Origin: a virus
Direction: 5' to 3' (one strand)
IMG/VR virus record: IMGVR_UViG_3300036846_000061
Span: 1 to 52,418 of that record
Length of the DNA: 52,418 nt
Positions 34,494 through 41,481 of this stretch are shown here, one piece after another. The stretch's first letter is position 1; every line of letters begins with the position of its first letter. The position numbers and the translations under genes were made by a program. The notes beneath the pieces are model-generated. The model was given only the letters and a program-made list of their open reading frames with translations, was not told the origin of the DNA and ran no database searches.

Positions 34494-34979
34494 TCAACTC
34501 CTGGATTCAAACCATTCCCACTCCGGCTGATAGCCTTCCATCTTGTACATGTAACCTTGCAAGTATTTGTAAGGCCACATCTTTCCATATAGTTTCTGAT
34601 GTATTGCTTTCAATACATTTAGATGTTTACTTGATAGTCTAATATCATCAAAGTTTTTGTCGGCTATGTCGAGTAGATCACGTTCAATTTGACTGAACTG
34701 ACTACCTTTCTTTTTGGCTTCATAAAGAAAATCTTTGAACTTCATTACTTCAATAGGGTCTTGGATTAGATTATATGGAACCTTTTGTCCATATTTCTTG
34801 ATCCTTTCTTCCATTGACAATTCTTCATCTGGAACTTCATGCACATTCGATGTTTCTTCATAATCATCATGATATATAGTATCAATTTGTTTCGCCATTG
34901 TATCTAGTCTAGCTTCAAATCTATCAAGCCTATCCAATAGTTCTTTTGCAAGATTGAGCGGAATATAAGTATTGTTCAT
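34494..34979 (-). CDS. Hypothetical protein, 161 aa
   Basis: A 161-residue charged helical protein. The first 40 residues can form a coiled coil (LAKELLDRLDRFEARLDTMA). The C-terminal part (SSKHLNVLKAIHQKLYGKMW) is basic. It has a good AGGAG upstream of ATG 34979. No family recognised. It lies between an SSB-like gene and the FAD protein. Confidence 0.68.
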   Translation of the reverse strand: MNNTYIPLNLAKELLDRLDRFEARLDTMAKQIDTIYHDDYEETSNVHEVPDEELSMEERIKKYGQKVPYNLIQDPIEVMKFKDFLYEAKKKGSQFSQIERDLLDIADKNFDDIRLSSKHLNVLKAIHQKLYGKMWPYKYLQGYMYKMEGYQPEWEWFESRS

Positions 34980-35158
34980 TTTACTCTCCTATGTTAAGTG
35001 GGCGCGACCATTCTTAACCTATTATCATTACCCAGGGCAGTTTACCCACCGCAATAATGTTGAATAACCATGGAAGGGGGCACTATTGCTTAGGGAGAAT
35101 GGTCATGTCGCCATGCGCGCCCGTCATGTGGAGGCACACCCCTGGAACCCCTAATCAA
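34980..35158 (-). other. Intergenic region with 9-bp inverted repeat
   Basis: About 180 bases without a gene. GACCATTCT (35006-35014) is inverted at 35096-35104. The loop contains several runs of C and G (plus-strand GGAAGGGGGCACTATTG). A small structured RNA, or a leader for the following operon part, is possible. No clear promoter was found. Confidence 0.35.
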
Positions 35159-36010
35159 TTAGAATGACGGGATTTTGTCACCAGCAAGATCATCTTGAGG
35201 CTGTTCCCAATTATCCTGTTGTACACTACCTTCCAGGAAATGTTCTTGCAGCAGTATAGCCTGCTTAAAGATATCATTGCCTTTCGGTAGGTCTTGTGTT
35301 CTTACATGCATATTATCTTTGTTTACATACTTTACAATCTTGGGAGACCACCAAGACTGTCCTTGCATATTCCTCACCAAATCTAGCGTCAACTTGTATG
35401 AGAAGTAATAGAACGGCGGAGTAATGGTTTGACCATTACTCATTTTGATCCTGGTCTGTGTCAACATCGTCGCCAGGAGGTTAGCTGCACGATTACCTGT
35501 GCTTCTCAAGTTGAAGAAGCTAGGGTCAGTATCACCAGTCTTAGGGTCAATATCAAGAATGAGGAATGACCTCTGCTTATCAATATAGTGTTGATCCCTA
35601 GTAATAGGATTGAGAGCGTCGCGCTGAGCAGGCTCGCACAGAGCCTTCCAACCTTCATCTGAGCCCCAAATCTTTACAAGACCACTACCAGGATTATTAG
35701 AAGCCCATTCAATAGTCTGTTTCTGATGCCCAATAACGACGATGATCATTCCCTCCTGGCCAGGAGTCAATTTGTTACTCGCAGTATTGTAGAACATGCC
35801 CGGCTTAGCACCATCAATATAGGCATTACCTCCCTCCTGAACCTCAGGATTAAGTGGCTGTAGTATCTTTAGGCGCGGAACAACTTGCTCATTACGTTCA
35901 AACTTAGTATTCTTCTCGGCCAACTTGGCCAGCATTTCCTCTTCTGCAGTAAGTTGAACAGGCAGTTGCTCGGAAGAAGCACTGTCTTGACGAACTACAC
36001 GCTTTGCCAT
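35159..36010 (-). CDS. Single-stranded DNA-binding-like protein
   Basis: A 283-residue protein starting MAKRVVRQDSASSEQLP. It has an OB-like beta-rich middle (GMIIVVIGHQKQTIEW, SFLILDIDPKTG) and a C-terminal Gln/Asp-rich tail that ends DDLAGDKIPSF. The acidic, IPF-like end resembles the protein-docking tail of bacterial SSB. The family is not certain. Its place with replication genes supports the call. Good AGGAG ribosome site before ATG 36010. Confidence 0.5.
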   Translation of the reverse strand: MAKRVVRQDSASSEQLPVQLTAEEEMLAKLAEKNTKFERNEQVVPRLKILQPLNPEVQEGGNAYIDGAKPGMFYNTASNKLTPGQEGMIIVVIGHQKQTIEWASNNPGSGLVKIWGSDEGWKALCEPAQRDALNPITRDQHYIDKQRSFLILDIDPKTGDTDPSFFNLRSTGNRAANLLATMLTQTRIKMSNGQTITPPFYYFSYKLTLDLVRNMQGQSWWSPKIVKYVNKDNMHVRTQDLPKGNDIFKQAILLQEHFLEGSVQQDNWEQPQDDLAGDKIPSF

Positions 36011-36019
36011 TTTGCTCTC

Positions 36020-36520
36020 CTACTCTATTACAGTGATATTGTAGCGGAATACATTGAAGATGTCTTCAGGGATCACCATATGGTTCCTTTCCATTTCCTT
36101 TCCCCAGGCATTGAGAGTTTGATAATGTATATCTTTCTTGACTATATACTCTATGCGTAAATTGTCTAGTGTTTCTTTAATCTCTGGTAGACGCTGATTA
36201 CCTTTGCCTAATGAAATGTCAATCATGGTCTTGACCATTCCTCCATGGCCATGTTCAGTTAGCCATTGATCAGCCAACTCCATACGATCTTGTGGTGGAC
36301 GTTGCAAAGTAAGAACAGGCTTGACTGCAATAGTAAAGCCACTAGATAGGTCAAATTTATTGAGACCGATACCGGCCATTAACATTGGAAGATCAACAGA
36401 GGATATTTGTTTTAGTTGATCTTTCTTTACTCTCAATTCATCTTCTAACGATGCTATTTGCTTTTCAATCTTTACCATTTCAGATGCTAACTTAACTATA
36501 TTTTGTATACTGTCTGACAT
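36020..36520 (-). CDS. Hypothetical coiled-coil protein, 166 aa
   Basis: A 166-residue protein. Residues 8-42 form a clear coiled coil (VKLASEMVKIEKQIASLEDE). The rest is mixed. ATG 36520 is chosen for AAAGGAAAGG directly upstream. It is likely co-transcribed with the SSB-like gene, ten bases away. Function unknown. Confidence 0.7.
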   Translation of the reverse strand: MSDSIQNIVKLASEMVKIEKQIASLEDELRVKKDQLKQISSVDLPMLMAGIGLNKFDLSSGFTIAVKPVLTLQRPPQDRMELADQWLTEHGHGGMVKTMIDISLGKGNQRLPEIKETLDNLRIEYIVKKDIHYQTLNAWGKEMERNHMVIPEDIFNVFRYNITVIE

Positions 36521-36616
36521 ATCCTTTCCTTTTGAGTAGTGGGAGATGGCCTCCTGCCAGAAACCACCTCCCCAGGAACATACACGAGCACTCACCCGAC
36601 CATCGGGCGAAACGAG

Positions 36617-36644
36617 AGTATAGCGGCTCGCGCGGGAAAGTAAA
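36617..36644 (-). promoter_or_regulatory. Putative sigma70-type promoter
   Basis: On the minus strand TTTACT (36644-36639) and TATACT (36622-36617) are spaced by 16 bases, upstream of the 166-aa gene and the SSB-like gene. The -35 region is part of CCTCTTTACTT, an 11-mer that occurs again before the terminase genes (50696-50706). It lies in a 137-base gap between genes, a reasonable place for a promoter. Confidence 0.5.
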
Positions 36645-36657
36645 GAGGTGCTTTTCG

Positions 36658-36960
36658 TTACTCTTTGGTTTCTTTTATATTGTCTATTCTTATCTGATAT
36701 CCATACCTTTCACATAACAATTCTGCTAGTTCATAACAACCAGCATCTAACCATCTAGTTACTGGCGATATTTGTTTAGTTCTGCCTTTTAGTTCCATTT
36801 GTCTAACAGCTTCATGCGTTGTATTTAGGTTCTCACCAATTTCTCTTAGTGTGATCCCTAAATCACGCACTCTTGCTATTGCTTTATATTTTTCCCAAGC
36901 TGCTTGTCTCCTGGCGAGATTATCTGGAACTAATTTCCTCCATTGATCATAAGCTGTCAT
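36658..36960 (-). CDS. HTH DNA-binding protein, sigma region 4-like
   Basis: A 100-residue protein with a helix-turn-helix (about residues 33-52: DLGITLREIGENLNTTHEAV, then RQME), similar to sigma-factor region 4 or LuxR-type motifs. The N-terminus is basic and helical. It is probably a phage transcription regulator and could act on the promoter-like site that follows it or on the leaders upstream. AGGAG lies before the start. Confidence 0.7.
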   Translation of the reverse strand: MTAYDQWRKLVPDNLARRQAAWEKYKAIARVRDLGITLREIGENLNTTHEAVRQMELKGRTKQISPVTRWLDAGCYELAELLCERYGYQIRIDNIKETKE

Positions 36961-36970
36961 TCCATTGCTC

Positions 36971-37978
36971 CTATTCTTTAGGCACTATGTAACCTGCTCT
37001 AGTAGACTTGAACTGTTCACGCATCTCTGGAGTAGCCTTCACCAGAGTATCATTTATGAACGTTCTTTCCCCAGTCTTATAGTGACGCCAATGTCCCATT
37101 CTTATATGTGCAACAGGACTAGCGTGATGTCCACCTTGACTAGTATGTCTATCGTGCGGAGAACGGAGGAATGTTGTTATGTATTCCTCACTCCGCACTT
37201 TTGTATAGGGCGGTATTATTGGTTTCTTGTTCTTGAGGCGAGCCTTGTTAAGTTTATCATTAGCTCGTATTGTTTCTTTAGGTATGCCCCTAGTATTGAG
37301 TAGCAATAGAGCAACCATAAACGGCTCTATTACATTGGCCGCTGCTGCTTCCATAGCAGCACGTGGGCCTTCCTCAAGACCAACTTCTTTAGCATAACTA
37401 TCCCAGAAACGTTGCGGGAAACGAAACTGTACTGGCGCTACATTACAAGCATAAGCTCTACCTGGCTCCAATTCAACATTAGCCATAAATCTTGCTCTGT
37501 CGCCTACACCTAGTATTATCATGTCTTTTACTTTGAAAGGCTCTATAGATACAATCTCAAAGTCGCAGGCAATAGCCTTTCCATCTATTGGATACGGATG
37601 CACCAGATATATAGAACAAGAAGCTTCTTGGCCAAACTTCTCATCTATTATTGGATCGCTCCAAGTATGGAAGAATATCCAAGGTGTAGTAAACGGATGA
37701 CCTAATGCTCCTTCAAGATATAGTTTACTTGCTCTAGCACTTTGTTTCTTGATAAATTCATTAGGCCAGTGACCAAAATCAAAGAACTTTCCTGCAGATA
37801 CTGCTTCGGAAAGCATATCTACAATAGTGTCCAGTTCTCTTGGAGATGGCATGTGATCTATTTCAGTTCCTGGTCCTGAACCTAACATTCCCGCTAGTGC
37901 TAGATCACGAAACTTCGCAGGAGTAATGCTAGTGACATGTACATCACTAGCATTGGTCTCCCATACATACTTTTCCAT
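36971..37978 (-). CDS. Conserved hypothetical phage protein, 335 aa
   Basis: A 335-residue soluble protein. The C-terminal region HASPVAHIRMGHWRHYKTGE, then RTFIND, looks highly conserved and His/Arg-rich, the kind of stretch found in related phage and prophage proteins of unknown role. ATG 37978 rather than 37987 is chosen by alignment with the repeated leader (CTAGAAAGGA then ATG). It is the largest gene of the leader-controlled set. Confidence 0.7.
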   Translation of the reverse strand: MEKYVWETNASDVHVTSITPAKFRDLALAGMLGSGPGTEIDHMPSPRELDTIVDMLSEAVSAGKFFDFGHWPNEFIKKQSARASKLYLEGALGHPFTTPWIFFHTWSDPIIDEKFGQEASCSIYLVHPYPIDGKAIACDFEIVSIEPFKVKDMIILGVGDRARFMANVELEPGRAYACNVAPVQFRFPQRFWDSYAKEVGLEEGPRAAMEAAAANVIEPFMVALLLLNTRGIPKETIRANDKLNKARLKNKKPIIPPYTKVRSEEYITTFLRSPHDRHTSQGGHHASPVAHIRMGHWRHYKTGERTFINDTLVKATPEMREQFKSTRAGYIVPKE

Positions 37979-38086
37979 TGTTTCCATTCCTTTCTAGGCC
38001 GTATATACGGAGCGTATATACGCTCGTAGATACCCAGCAGTGCTGGCGGAATAGGCGCCAGGAGTAAATGTCCTGGGCCCATTCCG
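37979..38086 (-). promoter_or_regulatory. Two-hairpin leader, copy 1, with two CGTATATACG palindromes
   Basis: On the minus strand, GGAATGGG (38085-38078) pairs with CCTATTCC (38055-38048) around a motif copy (38056-38064). A second hairpin CCAGCACTGCTGG follows (38046-38034), then two palindromes CGTATATACG (38013-38022, 38000-38009), and CTAGAAAGGA as ribosome site. It begins at the stop codon of the upstream gene. The same order of elements is found before four other genes. Confidence 0.78.
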
Positions 38087-38299
38087 TCAAGATTGCGGTA
38101 AATACATTAATCCTTTCACCGTTACATTAAAGTAAGCAGGTAATGGATTACCTTTGCCGTATACTTTAACTTGCAAAGTTAGTTCATTTACAATAGACAC
38201 TTCAAGCCTTTGATCTCGCAACTGAAACTCTTTAGTATTAGATAAAGCGTGATGACAAATGTTTCGTATCAATAGCTTTTCTGGATTAGGTTTCCTCAT
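38087..38299 (-). CDS. Hypothetical protein, 70 aa
   Basis: A small protein beginning MRKPNPEKLLIRNICHH, likely a short beta-rich fold (LEVSIVNELTLQVKVYG). It follows the 74-aa zinc-ribbon gene by two bases. GGAG lies upstream of ATG 38299. Unknown function. Its stop is the first base of leader copy 1. Confidence 0.65.
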   Translation of the reverse strand: MRKPNPEKLLIRNICHHALSNTKEFQLRDQRLEVSIVNELTLQVKVYGKGNPLPAYFNVTVKGLMYLPQS

Positions 38300-38301
38300 C
38301 G

Positions 38302-38526
38302 CTATTGTTCTCCATCGTGACCGACTGGTTTGGGCTCTTGTATTGTATAAGTCAATATGGCATTGTCATCATTCATATCTGTTATCCATCCTTTTACTGC
38401 AGGATAACAGAACTTGCCACATTCAGGACAATACATCGGTAGTCTTGGATTAACCCAACATAGTAATACATGACAACAATCCATATTCAATAATCTGAAA
38501 TGGACACGTTGCATTTCCTTAGGCAT
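38302..38526 (-). CDS. Zinc-ribbon-like protein, 74 aa
   Basis: A 74-residue protein with CCHVLLCW and YCPECGKFCYP, two knuckles suited to bind zinc. The N-terminus MPKEMQRVHF overlaps the preceding gene by eight bases. ATG 38526 has GGAG upstream. It could act as a small adaptor or inhibitor of a host protein. No family recognised. Confidence 0.65.
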   Translation of the reverse strand: MPKEMQRVHFRLLNMDCCHVLLCWVNPRLPMYCPECGKFCYPAVKGWITDMNDDNAILTYTIQEPKPVGHDGEQ

Positions 38527-38779
38527 ATTTGGGCTCCAGTTTACCTTCAACCAAGTAAGATACATCAGCGATCTTGTATTTATACTTCACTCCCTTATTG
38601 GTAGAATTATGATGGATGCCTATTTTGGTAAGCATTAGACCACCAGGCATTACAACAACATCAGGAGGCGAGTCAACCCACCTCAAGTTCACCAATTCTA
38701 GTTTATGTTGAAGTTTATCGGATGGCTTCGCTGATGGATCTTCAACGATGAGGGTGAATACCACCATATTGTCTTCCAT
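38519..38779 (-). CDS. Hypothetical protein, 86 aa
   Basis: An 86-residue protein MEDNMVVFTLIVEDPSAKPS, beta-rich, with the conserved-looking TKIGIHHNSTNKGVKYKY near the C-terminus. The start ATG 38779 directly follows leader copy 2; a longer frame reaching into the leader is rejected since the leader is noncoding in other copies. No family recognised. Confidence 0.68.
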   Translation of the reverse strand: MEDNMVVFTLIVEDPSAKPSDKLQHKLELVNLRWVDSPPDVVVMPGGLMLTKIGIHHNSTNKGVKYKYKIADVSYLVEGKLEPKYA

Positions 38780-38862
38780 TGTTCCGTCCTTTCTAGACCC
38801 AGCATCAGTGCTGGCGGAATAGGCTACCAGGGTTATTCTCCTGGCGCCCATTCCGTCAAGAC
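38780..38862 (-). promoter_or_regulatory. Two-hairpin leader, copy 2
   Basis: Same element as copy 1: GGAATGGG (38854-38847) pairs with CCTATTCC (38823-38816) around a motif copy (38838-38846), then the hairpin CCAGCACTGATGCTGG (38814-38799), then CTAGAAAGGA before ATG 38779. CCAGG and CCTGG within the first hairpin extend its stem. No CGTATATACG is present here. Confidence 0.78.
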
Positions 38863-39036
38863 TCATACCGATGGTCTATGCATCTTATCGTTGACTTGAG
38901 TAATTTCATCCAAGTCTAATCGTTTTATTTCAAGTTCTAATTCTTTGATCTTTTGATCTTGTTTCTTTACAATCTTCTCTAGTCGCTTCAATCTTTCCGA
39001 TAGCGTAGGTTGTTTCTTCTGTGGCGGCTTCCTCAT
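38863..39036 (-). CDS. Coiled-coil microprotein, 57 aa
   Basis: A 57-residue basic protein MRKPPQKKQPTLSERLKRLE with a continuous coiled coil (residues 12-45, with KDQ.IKELELEIKRL heptads). AGGAG lies six bases before ATG 39036. Its stop is directly followed by leader copy 2. It probably forms a dimer and could bind nucleic acid with its basic N-terminus. Function unknown. Confidence 0.72.
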   Translation of the reverse strand: MRKPPQKKQPTLSERLKRLEKIVKKQDQKIKELELEIKRLDLDEITQVNDKMHRPSV

Positions 39037-39047
39037 TATTGCTCCTG

Positions 39048-39473
39048 TTACTTGACGTTAAAGTCCAGTAGCATACGCATTAATGACTTCGCTTGTTCAA
39101 TAGGTAGTGTAGCATTGAATTGTATCTGAGCCGTATTGTCGTTCAATATCTTGAAGAACAAAGGATCAGGTTTAGATTGAACTTGCCTAATCTTTCCAGG
39201 ACTATACTTGACGATTGCAGTTGAACGTGCCAACGACTTTGCTTCCTTTGGCATTAGCATTGTTTCTGTAACGCCAAAGATTTGGCATAGTTTCTTGCGA
39301 AACTCTTTTGTTGGCGCTGTTGTAGCTTTCAACCAAGGATATACTGTTGTGCGAAGCCTATCTATGCCCAACAATTCATTGAGTTGCATTACTGTCATAT
39401 CGCGCTTACTCATTTCACTTCTTATTAGTGAAGCGATATGAGCATACTCTGGCTTAACTTTAGCTGTTGCCAT
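39048..39473 (-). CDS. Cro/CI-type HTH regulator
   Basis: A 141-residue protein with an Xre-type helix-turn-helix (about 17-70: MSKRDMTVMQLNELLGIDRL, then TTVYPWLKATTAPTKEFRKK). The C-terminal half is not a peptidase-like CI domain, so it resembles a simple repressor. It is a candidate to bind the CGTATATACG palindromes around it. Its start is two bases after the previous stop. Confidence 0.75.
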   Translation of the reverse strand: MATAKVKPEYAHIASLIRSEMSKRDMTVMQLNELLGIDRLRTTVYPWLKATTAPTKEFRKKLCQIFGVTETMLMPKEAKSLARSTAIVKYSPGKIRQVQSKPDPLFFKILNDNTAQIQFNATLPIEQAKSLMRMLLDFNVK

Positions 39474-39474
39474 G

Positions 39475-39750
39475 TTACGCGACCTTACCTTTGATGAGCC
39501 TGAAGCGACTCACCACTGGCGTCTCACTCTTTTGCACTAGAGTATACCAAGCATCGCGATAAGCGACAGTTATAGTTTTGAAGCCATACTTATGCTTATC
39601 GCCCTGCTTAGAGGTCCAACACCATCCGGTCAGCATACGCAACTCATCCTTACCTCGATGATCGTTCCATCGCTTGGTCTCAGCTACATTGATGTAGTAT
39701 ATACGTGCTACCGCATCAACATCAGCAATTATGTTACTTGGTAACCACAT
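39475..39750 (-). CDS. Hypothetical protein, 91 aa
   Basis: A 91-residue basic, Trp-rich protein starting MWLPSNIIADVDAVARIYYI. The stretch TGWCWTSKQGDKHKYGFKT is strongly hydrophilic. It follows leader copy 3. The leader-aligned ATG at 39757 opens only a seven-codon frame (MENVVTK), so ATG 39750 starts the gene. No family recognised. Confidence 0.65.
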   Translation of the reverse strand: MWLPSNIIADVDAVARIYYINVAETKRWNDHRGKDELRMLTGWCWTSKQGDKHKYGFKTITVAYRDAWYTLVQKSETPVVSRFRLIKGKVA

Positions 39751-39869
39751 TTTCCATTGCTCCTGTCCTTTCTAGGCTCCAGCACTATCACTGGCGGAAT
39801 AGGCCACCAAGATGTTACTCTCGGCGCCCATTCCGTAAGCGATAGTATAGCGCGTTCTTAGCTCGCAGT
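39751..39869 (-). promoter_or_regulatory. Two-hairpin leader, copy 3
   Basis: GGAATGGG (39834-39827) pairs with CCTATTCC (39803-39796). The hairpin CCAGTGATAGTGCTGG (39794-39779) follows, then CTAGAAAGGACAGGAG before the start. The inner sequence GGCGCCGAGAG has lost the iterated motif, but the opposite arm changed to TCTTGG, so pairing is kept. Confidence 0.75.
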
Positions 39870-40175
39870 CTAGCTGCTACAGTCTTCATAGCCAGCATTA
39901 GGCTCTTTTGTTGTCCAAGTATTGTCCACACGATTACAGGCAAATACTGTGAAGTTCGTATCATCCATTATAATGATACGATCTATATCATCATTAGCGA
40001 GACTATAAGATACAGCCTGTAACGCAGTCATCATATCTGCGTTCTTTACAGTATACTCATAGGCTCCGTCCAGATGATATAGAACAACAGAGAAGGTATC
40101 AGGCATATTGTTCTCCAACCAATATTGTACTGCCCACGGAACGATTGAGTTATGATGTTTCGTCCAGCGGCTCAT
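39870..40175 (-). CDS. Hypothetical protein, 101 aa
   Basis: A 101-residue protein MSRWTKHHNSIVPWAVQYWL, with a beta-alpha-beta look (FSVVLYHLDGAYEYTVKNAD, IDRIIIMDDTNFTVFAC). ATG 40175 overlaps the preceding gene's end by 26 bases and is preferred to an upstream extension. It may be a small regulator; no family recognised. Confidence 0.65.
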   Translation of the reverse strand: MSRWTKHHNSIVPWAVQYWLENNMPDTFSVVLYHLDGAYEYTVKNADMMTALQAVSYSLANDDIDRIIIMDDTNFTVFACNRVDNTWTTKEPNAGYEDCSS

Positions 40176-40326
40176 CGTGCCAGTAATTAGGGTCCGTGTG
40201 GACATCGTCACGAAACATCTTAGCTTTGCTAGGCCAGCAAGCCTCGCAGGCGAAACAAAGAAAGATTTGTCGCGCATCATAATGTGGTGTGCGATGTAGC
40301 TTGCTCCCACAATTACATTCGTCCAT
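40150..40326 (-). CDS. Cys-rich microprotein, 58 aa
   Basis: A 58-residue protein MDECNCGSKLHRTPHYDARQ with CNC, then FLCFACEACWPSK: five cysteines in pairs, a likely zinc site. ATG 40326 directly follows leader copy 4. The frame could be read further upstream through the leader, but that part matches noncoding leader sequence elsewhere. Confidence 0.68.
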   Translation of the reverse strand: MDECNCGSKLHRTPHYDARQIFLCFACEACWPSKAKMFRDDVHTDPNYWHDEPLDETS

Positions 40327-40414
40327 TGTTCCTGTCCTTTCTAAGCCCAGCACATCGCTGGCGGAATAGGCGGCCAGAAGTATTCTCCTGGCGCCCATTC
40401 CGTTAGCCTTGCTG
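40327..40414 (-). promoter_or_regulatory. Two-hairpin leader, copy 4
   Basis: GGAATGGG (40401-40394) pairs with CCTATTCC (40370-40363), with a long inner stem of GGCGCCAGGAG against CTTCTGGCCGCC. The second hairpin CCAGCGATGTGCTGG is at 40361-40347, then TTAGAAAGGACAGG before ATG 40326. The upstream part (AGCAAGGCTAACGGAA) is shared with copy 5. Confidence 0.78.
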
Positions 40415-40486
40415 TTATGTCTTCCAAATTAACCAAAGAGCAAGTAACCCTATGGCTAGCACTGCAACCCAATTTATACTGATCAC
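40415..40486 (-). CDS. Single-pass membrane microprotein, 23 aa
   Basis: A short frame: V(M)ISINWVAVLAIGLLALWL, then IWKT. The GTG start overlaps the stop of the preceding gene by four bases (GTGA), the standard coupling in this genome, and the product is one clean membrane helix with a Lys at the end. It ends exactly where leader copy 4 begins. Function unknown. Confidence 0.6.
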   Translation of the reverse strand: MISINWVAVLAIGLLALWLIWKT

Positions 40487-40701
40487 AACTCATACTCGTC
40501 ACAGGGTTCATATGCATCATCGTGAATAGCGAATGGCTCCATGCCTTGCTCTTCACGTTTGATGTTGATTATGTTCATACAATTTCTGCACACAGGCTCT
40601 TTCTCACCAGTAAGTGCACGTGTTGATGGCACTCGCACTGGATTGAAACTGAACTGCTGACGACAGCAGACACAGTAACCCATACAAAACACATATCCCA
40701 T
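40483..40701 (-). CDS. Zinc-ribbon-like protein, 72 aa
   Basis: A 72-residue protein with two Cys knuckles: CMGYCVCC (residues 6-13) and CRNC (38-41), typical of a small zinc ribbon. The tail is acidic. ATG 40701 directly follows leader copy 5. A host-interaction role is conceivable. No family recognised. Confidence 0.7.
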   Translation of the reverse strand: MGYVFCMGYCVCCRQQFSFNPVRVPSTRALTGEKEPVCRNCMNIINIKREEQGMEPFAIHDDAYEPCDEYEL

Positions 40702-40881
40702 TGTTCCTGTCCTTTCTAGATCGTAATTGACTCCCACACTTTGTTCTCAAAAGAGCCCAATCCCATATTTGGGGACCATTGGGTAAAGCGTGGTCATAAC
40801 GTCAATCCAGCAGAACGCTGGCGGAAAGCGTATATACGCTAGTATATTCGATCGTATATACGCTTTCCGTTAGCCTTGCTG
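40702..40881 (-). promoter_or_regulatory. Two-hairpin leader, copy 5, variant with CGTATATACG in the stem
   Basis: Here the first hairpin is rebuilt: GGAAAGCGTATATACG (40823-40838) and its exact inverse (40853-40868) give a 16-bp stem that holds two CGTATATACG palindromes. The second hairpin CCAGCGTTCTGCTGG (40821-40807) and CTAGAAAGGACAGG remain, but about 65 further bases (40740-40806) lie between them. A stem kept in spite of changed sequence points to RNA structure. Confidence 0.75.
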
Positions 40882-41160
40882 TTATCCTGCATCTTTTAAG
40901 TATGAATTAACCAAGTCATCTGCGAAGCTAGTCGCATCCGCTCCACGATACTCACCGCTATGATGGATTAGATACTCGACAAAATTGTCTTCATCCTTTT
41001 CCATCACAACGATATAATAGAGCGGATTGTTCTTATCAGGCGACAAATCGAACGTCATCCTGGTAAGACTGATCGCATCATCGAGCGATCCACGCCAGCC
41101 CCAATTGCCTTGGTTCTCAATTGGATAGTCGCAGATGAACTCTGTGAGTTTATATTCCAT
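40882..41160 (-). CDS. Hypothetical protein, 92 aa
   Basis: A 92-residue acidic protein starting MEYKLTEFICDYPIENQGNW, with an alternating beta/alpha pattern (NPLYYIVVMEKDEDNFVEYL). ATG 41160 forms a TGATG overlap with the gene before; an in-frame GTG lies three bases earlier. AGGAG precedes it. Unknown function. Its stop touches leader copy 5. Confidence 0.68.
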   Translation of the reverse strand: MEYKLTEFICDYPIENQGNWGWRGSLDDAISLTRMTFDLSPDKNNPLYYIVVMEKDEDNFVEYLIHHSGEYRGADATSFADDLVNSYLKDAG

Positions 41161-41348
41161 CACACTCTACTCCTGCGAGCGAAAGTGCGCGGTGCCTTGA
41201 CTTCCCTCAGCATTCCGATAGCTTGATCAAGATGGTAATATGTTTCCTCAATTGGCGAATGCATATGGATATTAGTAACATTGCCAATTTCGTTCTTGAT
41301 CTTGCAAAGGGCATCAAGCCATGCCTCTTTCTGTTCTTTAGTCACCAT
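41160..41348 (-). CDS. Hypothetical helical protein, 62 aa
   Basis: A 62-residue protein MVTKEQKEAWLDALCKIKNE, helical, with basic end APRTFARRSRV. It follows a leader that keeps the ribosome site (TTAGAAAGGAATGG) but not the two hairpins. Unknown function. Confidence 0.68.
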   Translation of the reverse strand: MVTKEQKEAWLDALCKIKNEIGNVTNIHMHSPIEETYYHLDQAIGMLREVKAPRTFARRSRV

Positions 41349-41481
41349 TGTTCCATTCCTTTCTAAGCTTGTGCTTTCCTCTGCGTTAGGGACTGGGAAC
41401 CCGGTATATACTCGCGTATATACGCCGCATTAAAGCTAGAGCGCCAGGAGTTATATTTGTTCTCCTGGCGCTCTATGCAAG
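41349..41481 (-). promoter_or_regulatory. Divergent leader with CGTATATACG and 13-bp motif hairpin
   Basis: AGAGCGCCAGGAG (41438-41450) is exactly inverted at 41462-41474, a 13-bp stem with an 11-base loop made of two motif copies, right behind the stop of the 163-aa gene. It is a likely terminator or 3' end. One CGTATATACG lies at 41415-41424, and TTAGAAAGGA precedes ATG 41348. Confidence 0.7.

Noticed and set aside
38780-38866. N-terminal extensions starting MGARRI before small minus-strand genes (also at 40327-40398)
   Set aside because: These parts are the repeated two-hairpin leader read as protein; the real starts follow CTAGAAAGGA directly.
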